In this document: positions 21,428-35,039 of the stretch, piece after piece
How positions within the stretch are numbered: position 1 is the stretch's first letter
How the letters are laid out: every line of letters begins with the position of its first letter
Assembly: GCF_037975245.1 (NCBI RefSeq)
Contig: NC_092581.1
Span: forward strand, 15,146,303 to 15,210,302
Direction of reading: 5' to 3'
DNA: 64,000 nt
DNA from: Apostichopus japonicus
Lineage: Eukaryota > Echinodermata > Holothuroidea > Aspidochirotida > Stichopodidae
Program-made: the position numbers and the translations under genes
The notes under the pieces: generated by a model
Seen by the model: only the letters and a program-made list of their open reading frames with translations
Databases searched by the model: none
What the model was told of the DNA's origin: nothing

Positions 21428-22852
21428 TATGTTTGTATATATATATATATAAATGTCTGACAGTGATACTTTGCAAATGACAGTTTATAAGCCTACCAAA
21501 CTTTGATATGAGTAGACAACCTAGCCTAGTCTACTTTAAGCAAGAAGTAATACAGGATTTGATACTACTGGCATAAACTGATAACTTGTGGTGGAGAAGA
21601 GGTATAAAAGTTGCATACTGACTATGCATCAGATCATGCATACAGACTATTGGAAAGGCTGTGAATGTGGTAAGGGAAAATGCCTTCCTGAAATGTTGCA
21701 ACCAATGTTTCATTCAGACAATGTGTCTTGATTATTTATACTTGAGCTACAAAAGATTTCTTGTAGCAGTTGTGAATTTCGAAATTATGCAAGGTCACAT
21801 AAGCACTTTCAGTTTGAAAGGCAAACGATAGTTTCAATTCCTTTGTTCACTTCAAGCAACAATATCATAAAAGAACTTGAAGCAACTTTTCAATGGAAGA
21901 AAGCAAATGTTTCGTAGTCATTGTTCTCAGTGATGGTGTTTTGTGTATGTATTCGATGGCTGCATGGGTGAAACCTGGAAAATAGTATGAAAGCCTGTCA
22001 AAGTGTTACTGACTAACTGGTTTCTATACTGCATAAGTCTTCAATTCATGGTGAATGGGCTTCTAACACATGGAAAGGTTTCTCATAGAAGAGGGCAATA
22101 CATAAATTTTATACAGAGGTTTAAACTTAAATCAAGATCAAACAAAAGAGATTACCATTGCAGACCAGCAGAGTGAAACTGCAAGGCACGAACAGGGAGT
22201 AGTACGTCCAATCACGTGGCAAGCCCTGCCTCATGACAGCGGCGCCCTCTACATCCAACTTTTGATATGTTGCCTTATGAAATCTTGTGCATGATTCTCA
22301 ACTAGTGGCTCACATCTTACTAGACATTTTTACAGGAAGTGGTTTACTAATTGAAGTTGTCTATAAAATGATCTCACTTTCTTTTCAGGTTCATCATTTC
22401 ACTTTGTATGATATCCACGCACGTGGCTACGTGAGGCCGTTCTGCATGGCGTACGTCACACCGGACAAAAAGTAAGTTAATTAAGTTTTATATTTAAAGA
22501 TATATGCATACAGTAGTAGTATAAACTTGTGTTAAACTGGAAGTGAAACTCAACCATTAATGACGGATGACAAAATGCACCAAATGATTGGAAGCTTTCG
22601 GCTATTTATCCAACCTTTCTCTTACAAAGAAGGTTAACAATAAGCAATTATAGCTTGACCGCGTGTATATATTAAACTATACTTCTGTATATATTTTTAT
22701 ATGTAAGTGAGAATTAGTTGAGACTAGTGGAACACTAGTAGTTGTTACTCTCAGAGTTACAAGCATTGAGCGATCATCAGGCAACAGTTCTGTCCACTGG
22801 ACATAGAGCGCTCTGCGCCAAGATAGACGCCAATCAACCAAAACGTTTATCT

Positions 22853-22889
<37 letters not shown>

Positions 22890-23190
22890 CATGTATATGT
22901 ATACATATATATATATATATACATGTATATGTATACATATATATATATATATATACTGTATATATATATATAAATAACAGAGATTCAGATGTTCACTTCC
23001 TGTTGCAAAAGTGTTCAGTACATACATATATATATACATATATATACAGGGGAATTACGACCTTCCTTACCGGTTTTGAACCTCTGGACATACAATCAGC
23101 GTCCATAGCCTTGTGGTTTGGGTGTCCAGGTTCGAATCCCGGTGGAGGCTGGAAGTTTTTTCGCTGTTCTTGATTTTCAACTCCAATTTC

Positions 23191-23229
<39 letters not shown>

Positions 23230-26200
23230 TATAGACATATACATATATATATACACACAGAAACTTGAAACCAGTCAATTAAAGTTCCAGGCCTTCCACC
23301 TACCTTGAGCAATACTAGTCCTCTTGGGTAACAAATTTACCCTACACTAGAGATCAATCAGGATGCCCTCCAACTGGAAGTAATTTTTGAATCCCTAAAG
23401 TCCAATTTTGAAAGCGATACTGCGAACAGAATTCTGTTAATTGCAATGAAAAGTTAATGACCAAAACAAATGAAACTATATAATTGATACCGGTAATGAG
23501 TCGGAAAATCTAAAGTAGTGTAATGCACAAACAGAGATACCAGATATCTTGAGCTGTATCACATTTTTGTTACATTTTTCCAGTCACGTTACATCTCAGT
23601 TCTTTAGGTGGGCTCCCCTTTCAGGTGGCAACCCCATTTTCAACCAGACACAACAAATTAAGAGTTTTTATCTCCACAACCTTGAGTAAAGAGCTACTAT
23701 AGACCCAATTTAAATCTAACTATACAGTACCTCAGAATGCACTGTTTGACAGTTGAACTTTATCAAATCCCTGACTTGCCACTACCCTTCCATAAAGGTT
23801 CATGCCCTTTCCTACCTGAACTCAGTTTGGAAGAAATTGGAATTTTGGGCCCCCTCCCAGGCCACTGTTCTGTGTCTCTTCTGTTACTCCGTTCAATATT
23901 GCGATCAAGTTATCTCAACCCATTGTCACTAACAGTGAATTGCAATGTTTCTACATGGAATATCTTTCAATTACTACAGCAAGCTCTTCACGTTCCTCGA
24001 AAAGCTGATGGCCAAATTTAAATCCGTCAGCCAGTTATTTCGCAGCGGAAACCAACTTCTCTTCAAGACGGAGCTGGACCAGAGATTAGCAGATCTCCTT
24101 TATACCAAAGGTGAATACTAAAAAAAGAAATGTAGGAAATAAAGTAGAGAAACAAGTTACCTTACACTTTGAATTACAGTATCATAGAGAATTTTATTTA
24201 CTACGATAATAAGAATGCTGCAAAAGTTGTTGAGATTATAGTAGATTCCAGTACCCTGGTCTATAAAATGGCAAAGCACACTGATGTTCATGCAGTTAAT
24301 TGACAAGGTTGAGGTTGTGGGAGAGGGAGGGGGGGAGTGATGGAGGATAGTAGATCTGTCCAAAAGATAATTGTACCAAAGCTTACTGTACTAAATAACC
24401 CGCCCCAACCCTACTCCCACTAACAAGTATTTTTACAAAGTTAATGGTTAATGTATTTTGGGAATGTGAATTATTCTGCAGATTCCATGCAATTTCCAGT
24501 TGCTACATCTTTGAAGATGGCAAAGAGCTCAACAGCTAACAGTAAGGACAATACTGATGTTACAAGTGGGCAAGGGGAAGAAACGATACCATGCCAGCGC
24601 CGTCGTACCATCGTTGAAAATTCTCAGGAAGCGTTAACCAAAGCTATACAAGATTGCCAGGGTATGCTGCACGAACTCAGACAGAAAATGGTGAGAGAAT
24701 TGTTAAGAAATGTGCTTATACTCTTACCTCCCCTCTCCCTCTCCATCTCCCTCTCCCCTCTCTCTCCTATCCTCTCGTCTTCTCACTCTCCTATCATCTC
24801 CCTCTCCCATCCTCTCTGTCTCCTCTCCCTCTCCTATCTCTCCCCTCCACCTCCCTTTCCCTCTCCCTCTCCTATCCTCACCTCTCCAATCATATCCTCT
24901 CCCTCTCCTATCCTCTCCCTCTCCTATCCTATCCCTCTCCTCTCCCTCTCCTATCCTCTCCCCTCCCTCTCCCCTCCACCTCCCTTTGCCTCTCCCTCTC
25001 CTATCCTCACCTCTCCAATCATATCCTCTCCCTCTCATATCCTTTCCCTCCTATCCTCTCTGTCTCCTATCCTCTCCCTCTCCTATCCTCTCCCTCTCCT
25101 ATCCTACCCTATCCTATTCCTCTCCTATCCTCCCCTCTCCTATGCTCTCCCTATCCTAACCTATCCCTATCCTATCCCTCTCCTATCCTTTCCCTCTCCT
25201 ATCCTTTCCCTCTCCTATCCTTTCCCTCTCCTATCCTTTCCCTCCTATCCTTTCCCTCCTATCCTCTCTGTCTCCTATCCTCTCCCTCTCCTATCCTCTC
25301 CCTCTCCTATCCTACCCTATCCTATTCCTCTCCTATCCTCCCCTCTCCTCCCCTCTCCTATGCTCTCCCTATCCTAACCTATCCCTATCCTATCCCTCTC
25401 CTATCCTTTCCCTCTCCTATCCTTTCCCTCTCCTATCCTTTCCCTCTCCTATCCTTTCCCTCCTATCCTTTCCCTCCTATCCTCTCTGTCTCCTATCCTC
25501 TCCCTCTCCTATCCTCCCCTCTCCCTCTCCCATCCTCTCCCACTCTGCTCCTCTCCTCTGCTAATATTTGTTATCTTCAATGAAGATTGAAGTGTTTTTT
25601 CTTGTTTGGTACTAACACTTTATTCCACTCTTGTCACCTCCATTTAGGAAAGTTCTAGTTTCTTATCAAAATACAAGAAAGAAGGAGGATCGCAAAACAG
25701 AAGTGGCTGCGACGAGTGCTGTTTGGGGAGCTTAGGTTATCATAGTGATAGCGAAACAGTTATATCAACAGGAAGCAAAACAAATATATGCAATAGTAGT
25801 AAGTATTAAGTTAAAAAATTATTAAAGTAATATGGTAATGAATCAGTCAGTCTTTTGTCATTATGGATAATATTCAGCAAACCATCCAGTTAAATCAGTC
25901 CTTTTGGAGTACCGCAGATGCGTTTGCACAAGAACAGATACTTTATTATGGAGTAAACCGCCTGAAATAAATATGTGGTGATATTCAAATTTCTCAAATG
26001 CAAAAGTCAAACTTACTTTATTGACTGTATTTGTGACACTTGACATGTCACATAAGTTGGACCCTGTATTTGCAGAATGACCCTTGTGACTGTGTGTATG
26101 TAGAGTTACTGACACTAAATGCCTTCATCTTTTCCTAATACAGTTGTTAAGTATAAAATATATATATTTAGACATGGTGGAGGCTGGAAGTTTTTTCACT

Positions 26201-29200
26201 GTTCTGGATTTTCCAACTCCTCACAATTACATATATATATTTGAAATTGCAATGAGCTGGAAAACTCCAGAACAGTGAAAAAAACTTCCAGCCTCCACCT
26301 GGATTCCAACCCTGGCCTCCTGCTCAATATGCGGACACCTTAACCATTTAGGCTATGGACACTGATTGTGTCCAGAGGCTCGAAACCGGTAAGAGCGGTC
26401 GTTATTCCACTGTAGGCATTTGTCACCTGTATTGAATAATGCATATATTTTTTTTTTGGTAACATATTTTGCCTTACTCTAGAGATCAATCATATATATG
26501 TATGTAGAGAGAGAGAGCGAGATTTTAAGTTTATAATATTAGTTGTTTCCAAGCTTCTCATATTTTGGGGTATCAGGGAAGGGGAAAATATCAATTTATG
26601 ATGTTGCCCTCATTTGTACCATCTTGAAACAAAGTTTAAAAATAGTCAATGTATTAGCTGCTCATGCATGATGCAGTGGAGTGTGTGATAATTGAAAGGG
26701 TAACAATGTTGAGAAGGTTTTATTTGTAAGGGTTATTTATTGGTCCATTTTCAGCCGATTCATTTTTTCTTCTCTCCTTTTCCCTTTATTCTAATTCTCT
26801 TTTAGCACTAAGCAAATCTCTTTCATCATTATGCAAAGTGACCAACTGTCACTGTAACAGCCAGCCTTACCAGCCAAAGATCATTAAAGTCGATGCTTGT
26901 AGAAGATACGATCAAAGTCTCAGGACCTTGCAGAAACTCAGTGGAAAGTTGGGGAGTGACGCCTTAAATAGACTCCAGAAGCTCTTTAAGGTATGTGTTG
27001 TTATCACGATATGGCTTATCAAGTTTTTTCCCCAATTTTTTGTGATAATCTATATCGGCATAGACAGACAAGATGTGAAGAGTGAGATGAGAGTAGATTG
27101 TGAGGTATCGTGAGGGGTCTGCAAAAACAGGAAGATGAAACTAGAATTAGAAAAATTAAAGGGAAACTATAAAATATTGACATTAAAGGTGGGGAGGGGG
27201 AGTTAGGGGGTCAAGTAGGTGGCTCAGAAATCTAGGGATGAAGACAAATGTTTTCTCTCTAGCAAGATATACCTAACAAAGGAATGAAGGAAGGAAAAAT
27301 GAAGACTACAATGGTGATGTCTGATGACAAGGGTTTTCAGGGCTCTTTGTGACATCGTTGGAAATCTTTGATACTTTGAAATTATATTTTTTCTCAACTG
27401 TGTGGTGGAATTGTTTATAGTTAGCATCTCGCTGTTTGTAAATAATGATGCTAAAATTTGTTTCTTCTTTGCAGTTACTTTGCTGTTACTTCTGACGTAC
27501 TTTAGAACTTAAACCGACAAACAACGTTCCCGTAATCATCTAACGAGTTAACATGCTGTCCACGTATTTGTCTAAGTTAGATCCTCCTTGATTAATTGTT
27601 TAATATCAAAATCGAAAAGTACCGTGATGCATTCTTTGGTTACAGATCTTCAGTAGGGATGCGGTCGTCCTGAAGTTAGAACACGTAGAATCCAGCTTGG
27701 TCAACCCATCCACAACGTTACTTACCATTGGACGTACAGTACAAATCAATTTTCTTGCCAATATGGTGGTGTAAGTATTATATAACAACAATGTATTAAT
27801 TTAACCTGAAAAAGCACCAGTCCTTGTATATGCATGGCAAGAGGCTGCCTCATGTATCTACCAGATATGTGTAAGGAAAAGTTGATTAATTATGACTTGC
27901 TTCTCCCACATTTGATGGTTGGGCAATCCAGCTCCCAGGATAGCCAGGCCTGTAACCAGTAATTCTGAGTGGTGGGGGGGAAGCAATTGAAAAGAGGGGC
28001 ACAATTTTTGGGTCCTGTAGCTTGTGAAGTTGATAACTATTACAGAGCTTAACTGTTGTAATTGCTGTGAAAGAATTCCAAATGATGCATCACCATTTGG
28101 CAGCCTATCAATTCTGTTATATCATAGGTTACCAATCACGACCTATTACATTGCAGATATTATGACCTGGTACTAGTCTGTACGGATAGCACCATCACAA
28201 TGGTACTGTAGATGTACCATCATTACAATAAAAACTTATTGGCAAAAAGGAGGTGGGGGGGGGGGGGTCATTAGTCTGCATGTGAAGTTTAATTCCCTAT
28301 CATAAAGTGACTTCATGGGGAACATTTAGTCTGCATGTGAAGTATATACTTGAGTTTAATTACATATCATAAAGTGACTCCTTGGGGTACATTAGTCTGC
28401 ATGTGAAGTATATACTTGAGTTTAATTACCTGTCATAAAGTGACTTCATGGGGCACATTTAGTCTGCATGTGAAGTATATACTTGAGTTTAATTACCTAT
28501 CATAAAGTGACTTCATGGGGCACATTTAGTCTGCATGTGAAGTATATACTGTACTTGAGCTTAATTACATATCATAAAGTGACTCCTTGGGGTACATAAG
28601 TCTGCATGTGAAGTATATACTTGAGTTTAATAACCTATCATAAAGTGACTTCATGGGGCACATTTAGTCTGCATGTGAAGTATATACTTGATTTTAATTA
28701 CCTATCATAAAGTGACTTCATGGGGCACATTAAGTCTGCATGTGAAGTATTTACTTGATTTTAATTACCTATCATAAAGTGACTTCATGGGGCACATTTA
28801 GTCTGCATGTGAAGTATATACTTGAGTTTAATTACCTATCATAAAGTGACTTCATGCGGCTCATTAGTCTGCATGTGAAGTATAGACTTGAGTTTAATTA
28901 CCTATCATAAAGTGACTTCATGGGGCACATTTAGTCTGCATGTGAAGTATATACTTGAGTTTAATTACCTATCATAAAGTGACTTCATGCGGCTCATTAG
29001 TCTGCATGTGAAGTATAGACTTGAGTTTAATTACCTATCATAAAGTGACTTCATGGGGCACATTTAGTCTGCATGTGAAGTATAGACTTGAGTTTAATTA
29101 CTATCATAAAGTGACTTCATGGGGTACATTAGTCTGCATGTGAAGTATATACTTGAGTTTGATTACCTATCATACAGTGACTTCATGGGGTACATTTAGT

Positions 29201-32200
29201 CTGCATGTGAAGTATATACTAGGGATGCACCGGATATCCCGTCCGGCCGGACTATCCGGCCAGATAGTGAGCAATTATCCGGTTCCGGCCGGATATTTTT
29301 CAAAATCTGGCCGGATATTTTTCAAAATCTGGCCGGATCTTTTTCAAAATCTGGCCAGAATTATTCCTTAAAAAGGTGTTGGTATTAACTTAAATCAATG
29401 TAAACTATTTCCAAAAATTAATAAAAACATTTCAAGTAAGGAAAAATTAGGTTTAACATGTTTAATTTAATTTTCTCAATGGTCTGACCTAAGAGTTGCT
29501 CCTTGTTTCATACTTCTATTCTTATTAATGATTTTCTTTTGTGTAATGAAAAATCTGGTTCCGGCCGGATTTTATCGGGCCGGATTTCATGTACTATCCG
29601 GCAAAATCCGGTTCGGGCCGGATCCAAAAAATTGGATCCGGTGCATCCCTAGTATATACTTTAATTTTCTCAATGGTCTGACCTAAGATTTGCTCCTTGT
29701 TTCATACTTCTATTCTTATTAATGATTTTCTTTTGTGTAATGAAAAATCTGGTTCCGGCCGGATTTTATCGGGCCGGATTTCATGTACTATCCGGCAAAA
29801 TCCGGTTCGGGCCGGATCCAAAAAATTGGATCCGGTGCATCCCTAGTATATACTTGAGTTTAATTACCTATCATAAAGTGATTTTATGGGGCTCATTAGT
29901 CTGCATGTGAAGTATATACTTGAGTTTAATAACCTATCATAATGTGACTTCATGATGTACACTCTGTGCTCTTACATTTACCAGGCAATCTAACAACGAA
30001 GCTATGTTCAGACATAGAAATAGAGCTGGACGGACTGACAGTTTTCTGGTTAGTTCATTTTCATTCCTTTTTAATTTTTCCCTCTGTCAAACTATCTGTC
30101 TGTTCAATCGTTGATATGCTACACCACTCACAGACTACTGGACCAATGAGGTGAATAGTTACAACGATTATTATAGTTTGTTCCGGTGAAACAGACTAAG
30201 AGGGATTTCCCTCTCAAAGATCTAATGGTATTTGCGCCTATTGCTGGCATCTGTTTGTACTCTACTTAACATCTGCTTGTCACAGATGGGGCTTTGATAT
30301 TTGCTTGAAGGGGTCACAAATTTTGCTGTTGATAGCTTTTTGAAATAAAAGTTAACTAAGCAAGCTAATAAACTATGTTGTTACGGGATTTTGCAGTGCA
30401 AAGCGCTGAAACGTTCGTCCAAACAAGACTCAGAAGAAAGTGACTTTAAAGCAAGCACGGAGCTGGCAGGAAGAACAGTATATCGAGGAGTGTTAGCTCA
30501 GTGGTTAGCGCCTCTGCCTTTTAATCATAAAGTCTCAAGTTCAAAAACTCCAAGATTAATGTATGTCGTTCAGTTAAATATGAATCTAAGAGACTGACTT
30601 CGGTCACCTTGGGGCTTTCGTAAGCCAATGAGGCTTCTGCGCGAGTTCCTGCTTGCAGGAGGATCTAAAAAATACATACATACATACAGTATTGAAAACA
30701 GAGTTTATATTCCCCAGATGTTAAAACCAGTATCTGTAGTTTCATGGCATTCCACCAAGTATAAAGTGTGTGGACATTGGATTGCTTTATTTCATAGTAT
30801 TGATGAGTAAGGACGATGAAAGAACAACAAATAAAATGCTGACTCAAAGACTTGTTTCAGAAAATTGAATCTCGGACGAAGACAAAAATAGACTGCCTGT
30901 TTCTTATCTTGCCTGTTTGCATTCAGTAACGGTTTTAATAGACAAAATTGTCTCTTTTTCTCACTGTATTATTAGATGGAGACGCCGAGCAGTTGCCTAA
31001 GTATAACGTCAGATTCTACCCAACAGTCTTTCCCACTCAGCTACGATGCGGAGTTCGTGCCAGGATCAACCGCTGCTTCTCTAGAGTAAGTTTTACGGAA
31101 CGACACTTTTCACCTCCCTCGAGATAAACTTAAGTTTTAACAAATCTGGATAAAGGGTCAGATTCCAATGTTCCAATTATAATAATAATAATATAATAAT
31201 ATATAATTTTTACTTTTTATATAGCGCTTTATACCAGCGATAGGTCTCAAAGCGCTTTACAGACGTTATATTACCCCTAGTCAATGATAACCTTTCCCAG
31301 AGACAATCCCTCCAGTCAGCAGCAGTTATATACTGAGCCCAATGACAAGTTACCTCACAGGTACCCATTTAACCCCTGGGTGGAGAGAGGCAAGTGAGAT
31401 ATAGCATCTTGCCCAAGGATACAACATAATGAACTAGGCAGGAATCGAACCAGCAATCCTTGGATCACGAGTCCGATGCCTTAGCCCATTGGCCACCACG
31501 CCAATGATATGATTCATTCATTATTCATAAGATCTAATATCACTAACAGCCACTTGGGACAATGTTCTGATGCTGGTATTTCTGTGTGAAGTGTAGAAGG
31601 GCCATCCCTTTGAGGAATAGAAGGGACATCTCACCAACACTGACACAGATAAATTAACAAATTGAACACGTCTGCATATTTCTTACTTTAATACAGGCAT
31701 GGGCTTTTTCCGCGAATTCGCGGAATATCTGTGATTTCTTTTTTACCTCGGGACAAAAACTATTATCCTAACACACTGTAGCATACGCAAACTGGAGCCT
31801 ATACCGCAATTTTTGCAAAATTTTGTGATTTTTTTTGGGCCCAGGCTCATCCCTGTTAAAGGCTGTGCATTTTTACTTTACAACACTTGCTTTGTATCCA
31901 ACTTTATTTTTCTTTCTTAACAAAATACATAATTACACCATATGTTTCTAGATCCATTTACTACGATGTCGAAGAGGGCTTGGACGATGGAGACGAGGAG
32001 AAGACGCAAGACAATGATGACTCCTGGCTGGAGATCAGCTTCACCTCCAGAGGAGAGGAGAGGACAGAGAATAATGATGAGAACAGGGGTACGGAATTCA
32101 TTTTAAGTCTCTGAGAGGAAAAGTCATATTTACGTGGCAGCATCCTCTTGTTCGCTGCAGTCAAGATACCTTGTAAAAAGTTTATTTTGCAAACTCCACG

Positions 32201-32826
32201 TGCAATCAAACGAAAGGTATTGATTATAATCTAAACATGCAGTAATAAGGCTGGTAGATAATTGGGGAAATAACAAGATATATAAATAATAATAATAAAT
32301 AAAATCCATATATTAAAGTGCTGTTATCATGAAATAAAACATGCTCAAGAGCACTGTACAAAAGAATTAATACCTGGAAATAAAATTACCAAACTTAAGA
32401 AAACCTAAAATTAATAACAACAGCAATAAAAGTAAACACTGATATAAGACAGGGTTAAAAACCACAATAAAGAACATAAAAATATAAATATACATAAAAA
32501 TGGGCACAGTAAAGTGAGATCTAAAGGAATATTCAGAACTGAGAAATTATAAACGGTCTGTTTCTTTGCAGGACTCGGCGGAAGTTTCGATGTAGTCTCC
32601 ATTAACAGCCATTCAGAAGTCGAAAGCGTCGACCTGTCACCTCATCAGTTAATGAATGGGGGGACTGTTCCATTTGTCAATGGGTATGATAAAGGTAGGT
32701 GTGATGTATTTTGTGGCTAATGATATCTGCTATAATTGTAGAATTATTTTTATTCATTGCATTGGAATGTATATATGGGAAGTAAAAGATCAGACATTCT
32801 CAAGCATCCATGTCAAAATTGGCATA

Positions 32827-32880
<54 letters not shown>

Positions 32881-35002
32881 CTATCTCTTTCGAGATCCGG
32901 CTTTAGGAATCACAAATGATTTTCGAGTGGGTTAGCATCATGTTTGATCTCTAGAGTAAGGCAAAATATGTCACCAAAAACAGAACTAGTATTGTTCGAT
33001 ACAGGTGTCAAACGCCTACAGTGAAATTTCGACATACCTTACCGGTTTCGAACCTCTGGACATACGATCAGCGTCCATAGTCTAGTTGGTTAGGGTGTCT
33101 GCGTACAAAGCGGCCCGGGTTCAAATCCCGGTGGTGGCTGGAAGTTTTTTCACTGTTCCGGATTTTCCTTCTCATTACGTTTTCAATTAAATATCTATAG
33201 ATATATATCTACATATTTATATATCTATAATTAAATTAATTAATTTTTTTTTAATTTATTTTACACATACCTTCCAATCTTTCAGTTGTTCAACTGCGGC
33301 AATTGTCATCGTCTTCGTCGATAGAACCAGTGCTATCTCGGTGTAGCAAGGTACCAGTGGGCTGCTATGCAAGTCGTTTGACCAGTACTAACACAGATTT
33401 ACCGGGTAAATAAACTGATCCACAACTACACGGTGTGTTTCCCTCTTCTGGTAAAGATTCCTGTCCAAAGAGATCGACTCTAATAAATATTCTGTTTTTT
33501 ACACGTACACATGCCATTTGTCATTTTGATTGCAATCGAGTTGAAGTTTCCCTTGAATTCTGGCCTTGCTATTGATATTTAGGTAGGTGGGTTTATTTTT
33601 GGAGAAAGCATAAGGAGGGATTTGCTGAGCTTTGGGGAGGCTCTTGAGAAAAAAGATGCACATGGACTGTTAAAGTGTAGAGCCTTCCACCTAGATAGCA
33701 GCTGTTAGTTAGAGATTTATTTACACATACCTTCCAATCTTTCAGTTGTTTTTGCTGAGCTTTGGGGAGGCTCTTGAGAAAAAGACGTACGTGGACTGTT
33801 AAAGTGTAGAACCTTCCACCTAGATAGCAGATGTTAGTTAGAGGTTTACAATGACTTCCCCATGAAACTCTGCTGAGTTCAATACTAAATCATTAAGTAT
33901 CGTGCATTGGGAATTACGTTGGCTCATAGTGTTAAAATAACAGTGTTTAATTACTCATAACATAAAGCAATTCTATGACCTTATTTGTCGTTTATCTCTG
34001 AATATCAGAGTTTTACAGGATTTAATGACAGGTTTAGTATTAGAAAAGGGATGTTAAGTCTACAAAAATTTGCTATCAGCTTCACCTTTTATGAAACAAT
34101 CTCCATTTCAGGGGCAGATATTAGAGCATTCCTTCACACCTATCCTTTCGCCGGTCACCTCATCTATGCTCTACTCTCAGGAAGGACAACCATTATCGCT
34201 GCCAGTCCCAAACGTGAAAAGTAAGTTGGAAGTGATATTGAGTGGACAATGGCCACATCTCAGACACAATGTTACATTACATTTGTAAAAGTACACTTGG
34301 GCTCCCACCCTCCCCACCCCCCCCCCTCCCCCTCCCCTGTCAAAAAAAGGCACTGTGTACTTCTGATCAGATTCAACTGAATAGGTGGAATTAAGCTGTT
34401 CATTAGTTGTGGTAGCAGTTTAATTGCAACTGAATTCCAGCCTAATTCTTATATGTAAATTAGGAGAATGGAACTAGGTACTTATGCCATGAAAAGTGTC
34501 ACAGGGCCATGGCTAAGGTTTCTATACATGTTTTGAAAAGTGGAGGATCGTCGTGTTTCGACAGGTTCAGCAGCTGTCGAAACACTCACTTTTTACAACA
34601 AATTTTCTGTCCGTGCATTCTTTTGACTAGATATGAAACTACATTACACAGACTGCTTCAAATTAGTTCCATTATTAGGTTGTACTCTTTATCGTAACCG
34701 ACTGAGACCGGTTCGCGACAGGATTGACATGTATCAATAGTAGACGATCTCTGATGATTTAAATTTGACAATGTAAAGAATTTCTTATTTATCAAATATA
34801 TTTGTCATGTATGTCAGCTGTTTTGACTCAGGAATATTATAGAAAGTTGGATTTTTTCTCTCTTTCTCTCTCCTTTCTTAATGTCATTATTGTCTACTAA
34901 AATAAAAAAAAATTGCTTATAACTATTGTCTACACGATATCTCTTTAATATCTCTGTATTGACTCGTGGAGCTAAAGGAAACCCTGAAATTTGCTGAAAT
35001 TT

Positions 35003-35039
<37 letters not shown>

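Larger units (their letters stand above)
28267..29960 (+). repeat. ~66-bp satellite array in SMCR8 intron 9
   Basis: About 16 copies of a 63-70-bp unit containing TAGTCTGCATGTGAAGTATA and CATAAAGTGACTTCATGGGG. The copies are highly similar, so the array is probably recent. It is interrupted by an hAT-type element at 29221-29652 and a partial copy of it to 29846. Confidence 0.92.

Noticed and set aside
22742-23256. Open frames rich in Tyr/Ile on both strands
   Set aside because: They are (TA)n and (TATG)n repeats plus a SINE.
24451-25583. Long open frames (over 300 codons) through the SMCR8 intron 6 region
   Set aside because: Only the first part (24482-24690) is a real exon. The rest is C/T simple repeat that is open in several frames at once and gives Ser/Pro/Leu repeats.
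28267-29220. CRISPR-like regular repeats
   Set aside because: The whole 66-bp unit is repeated, with no unique spacers, in an animal gene intron; it is a satellite.
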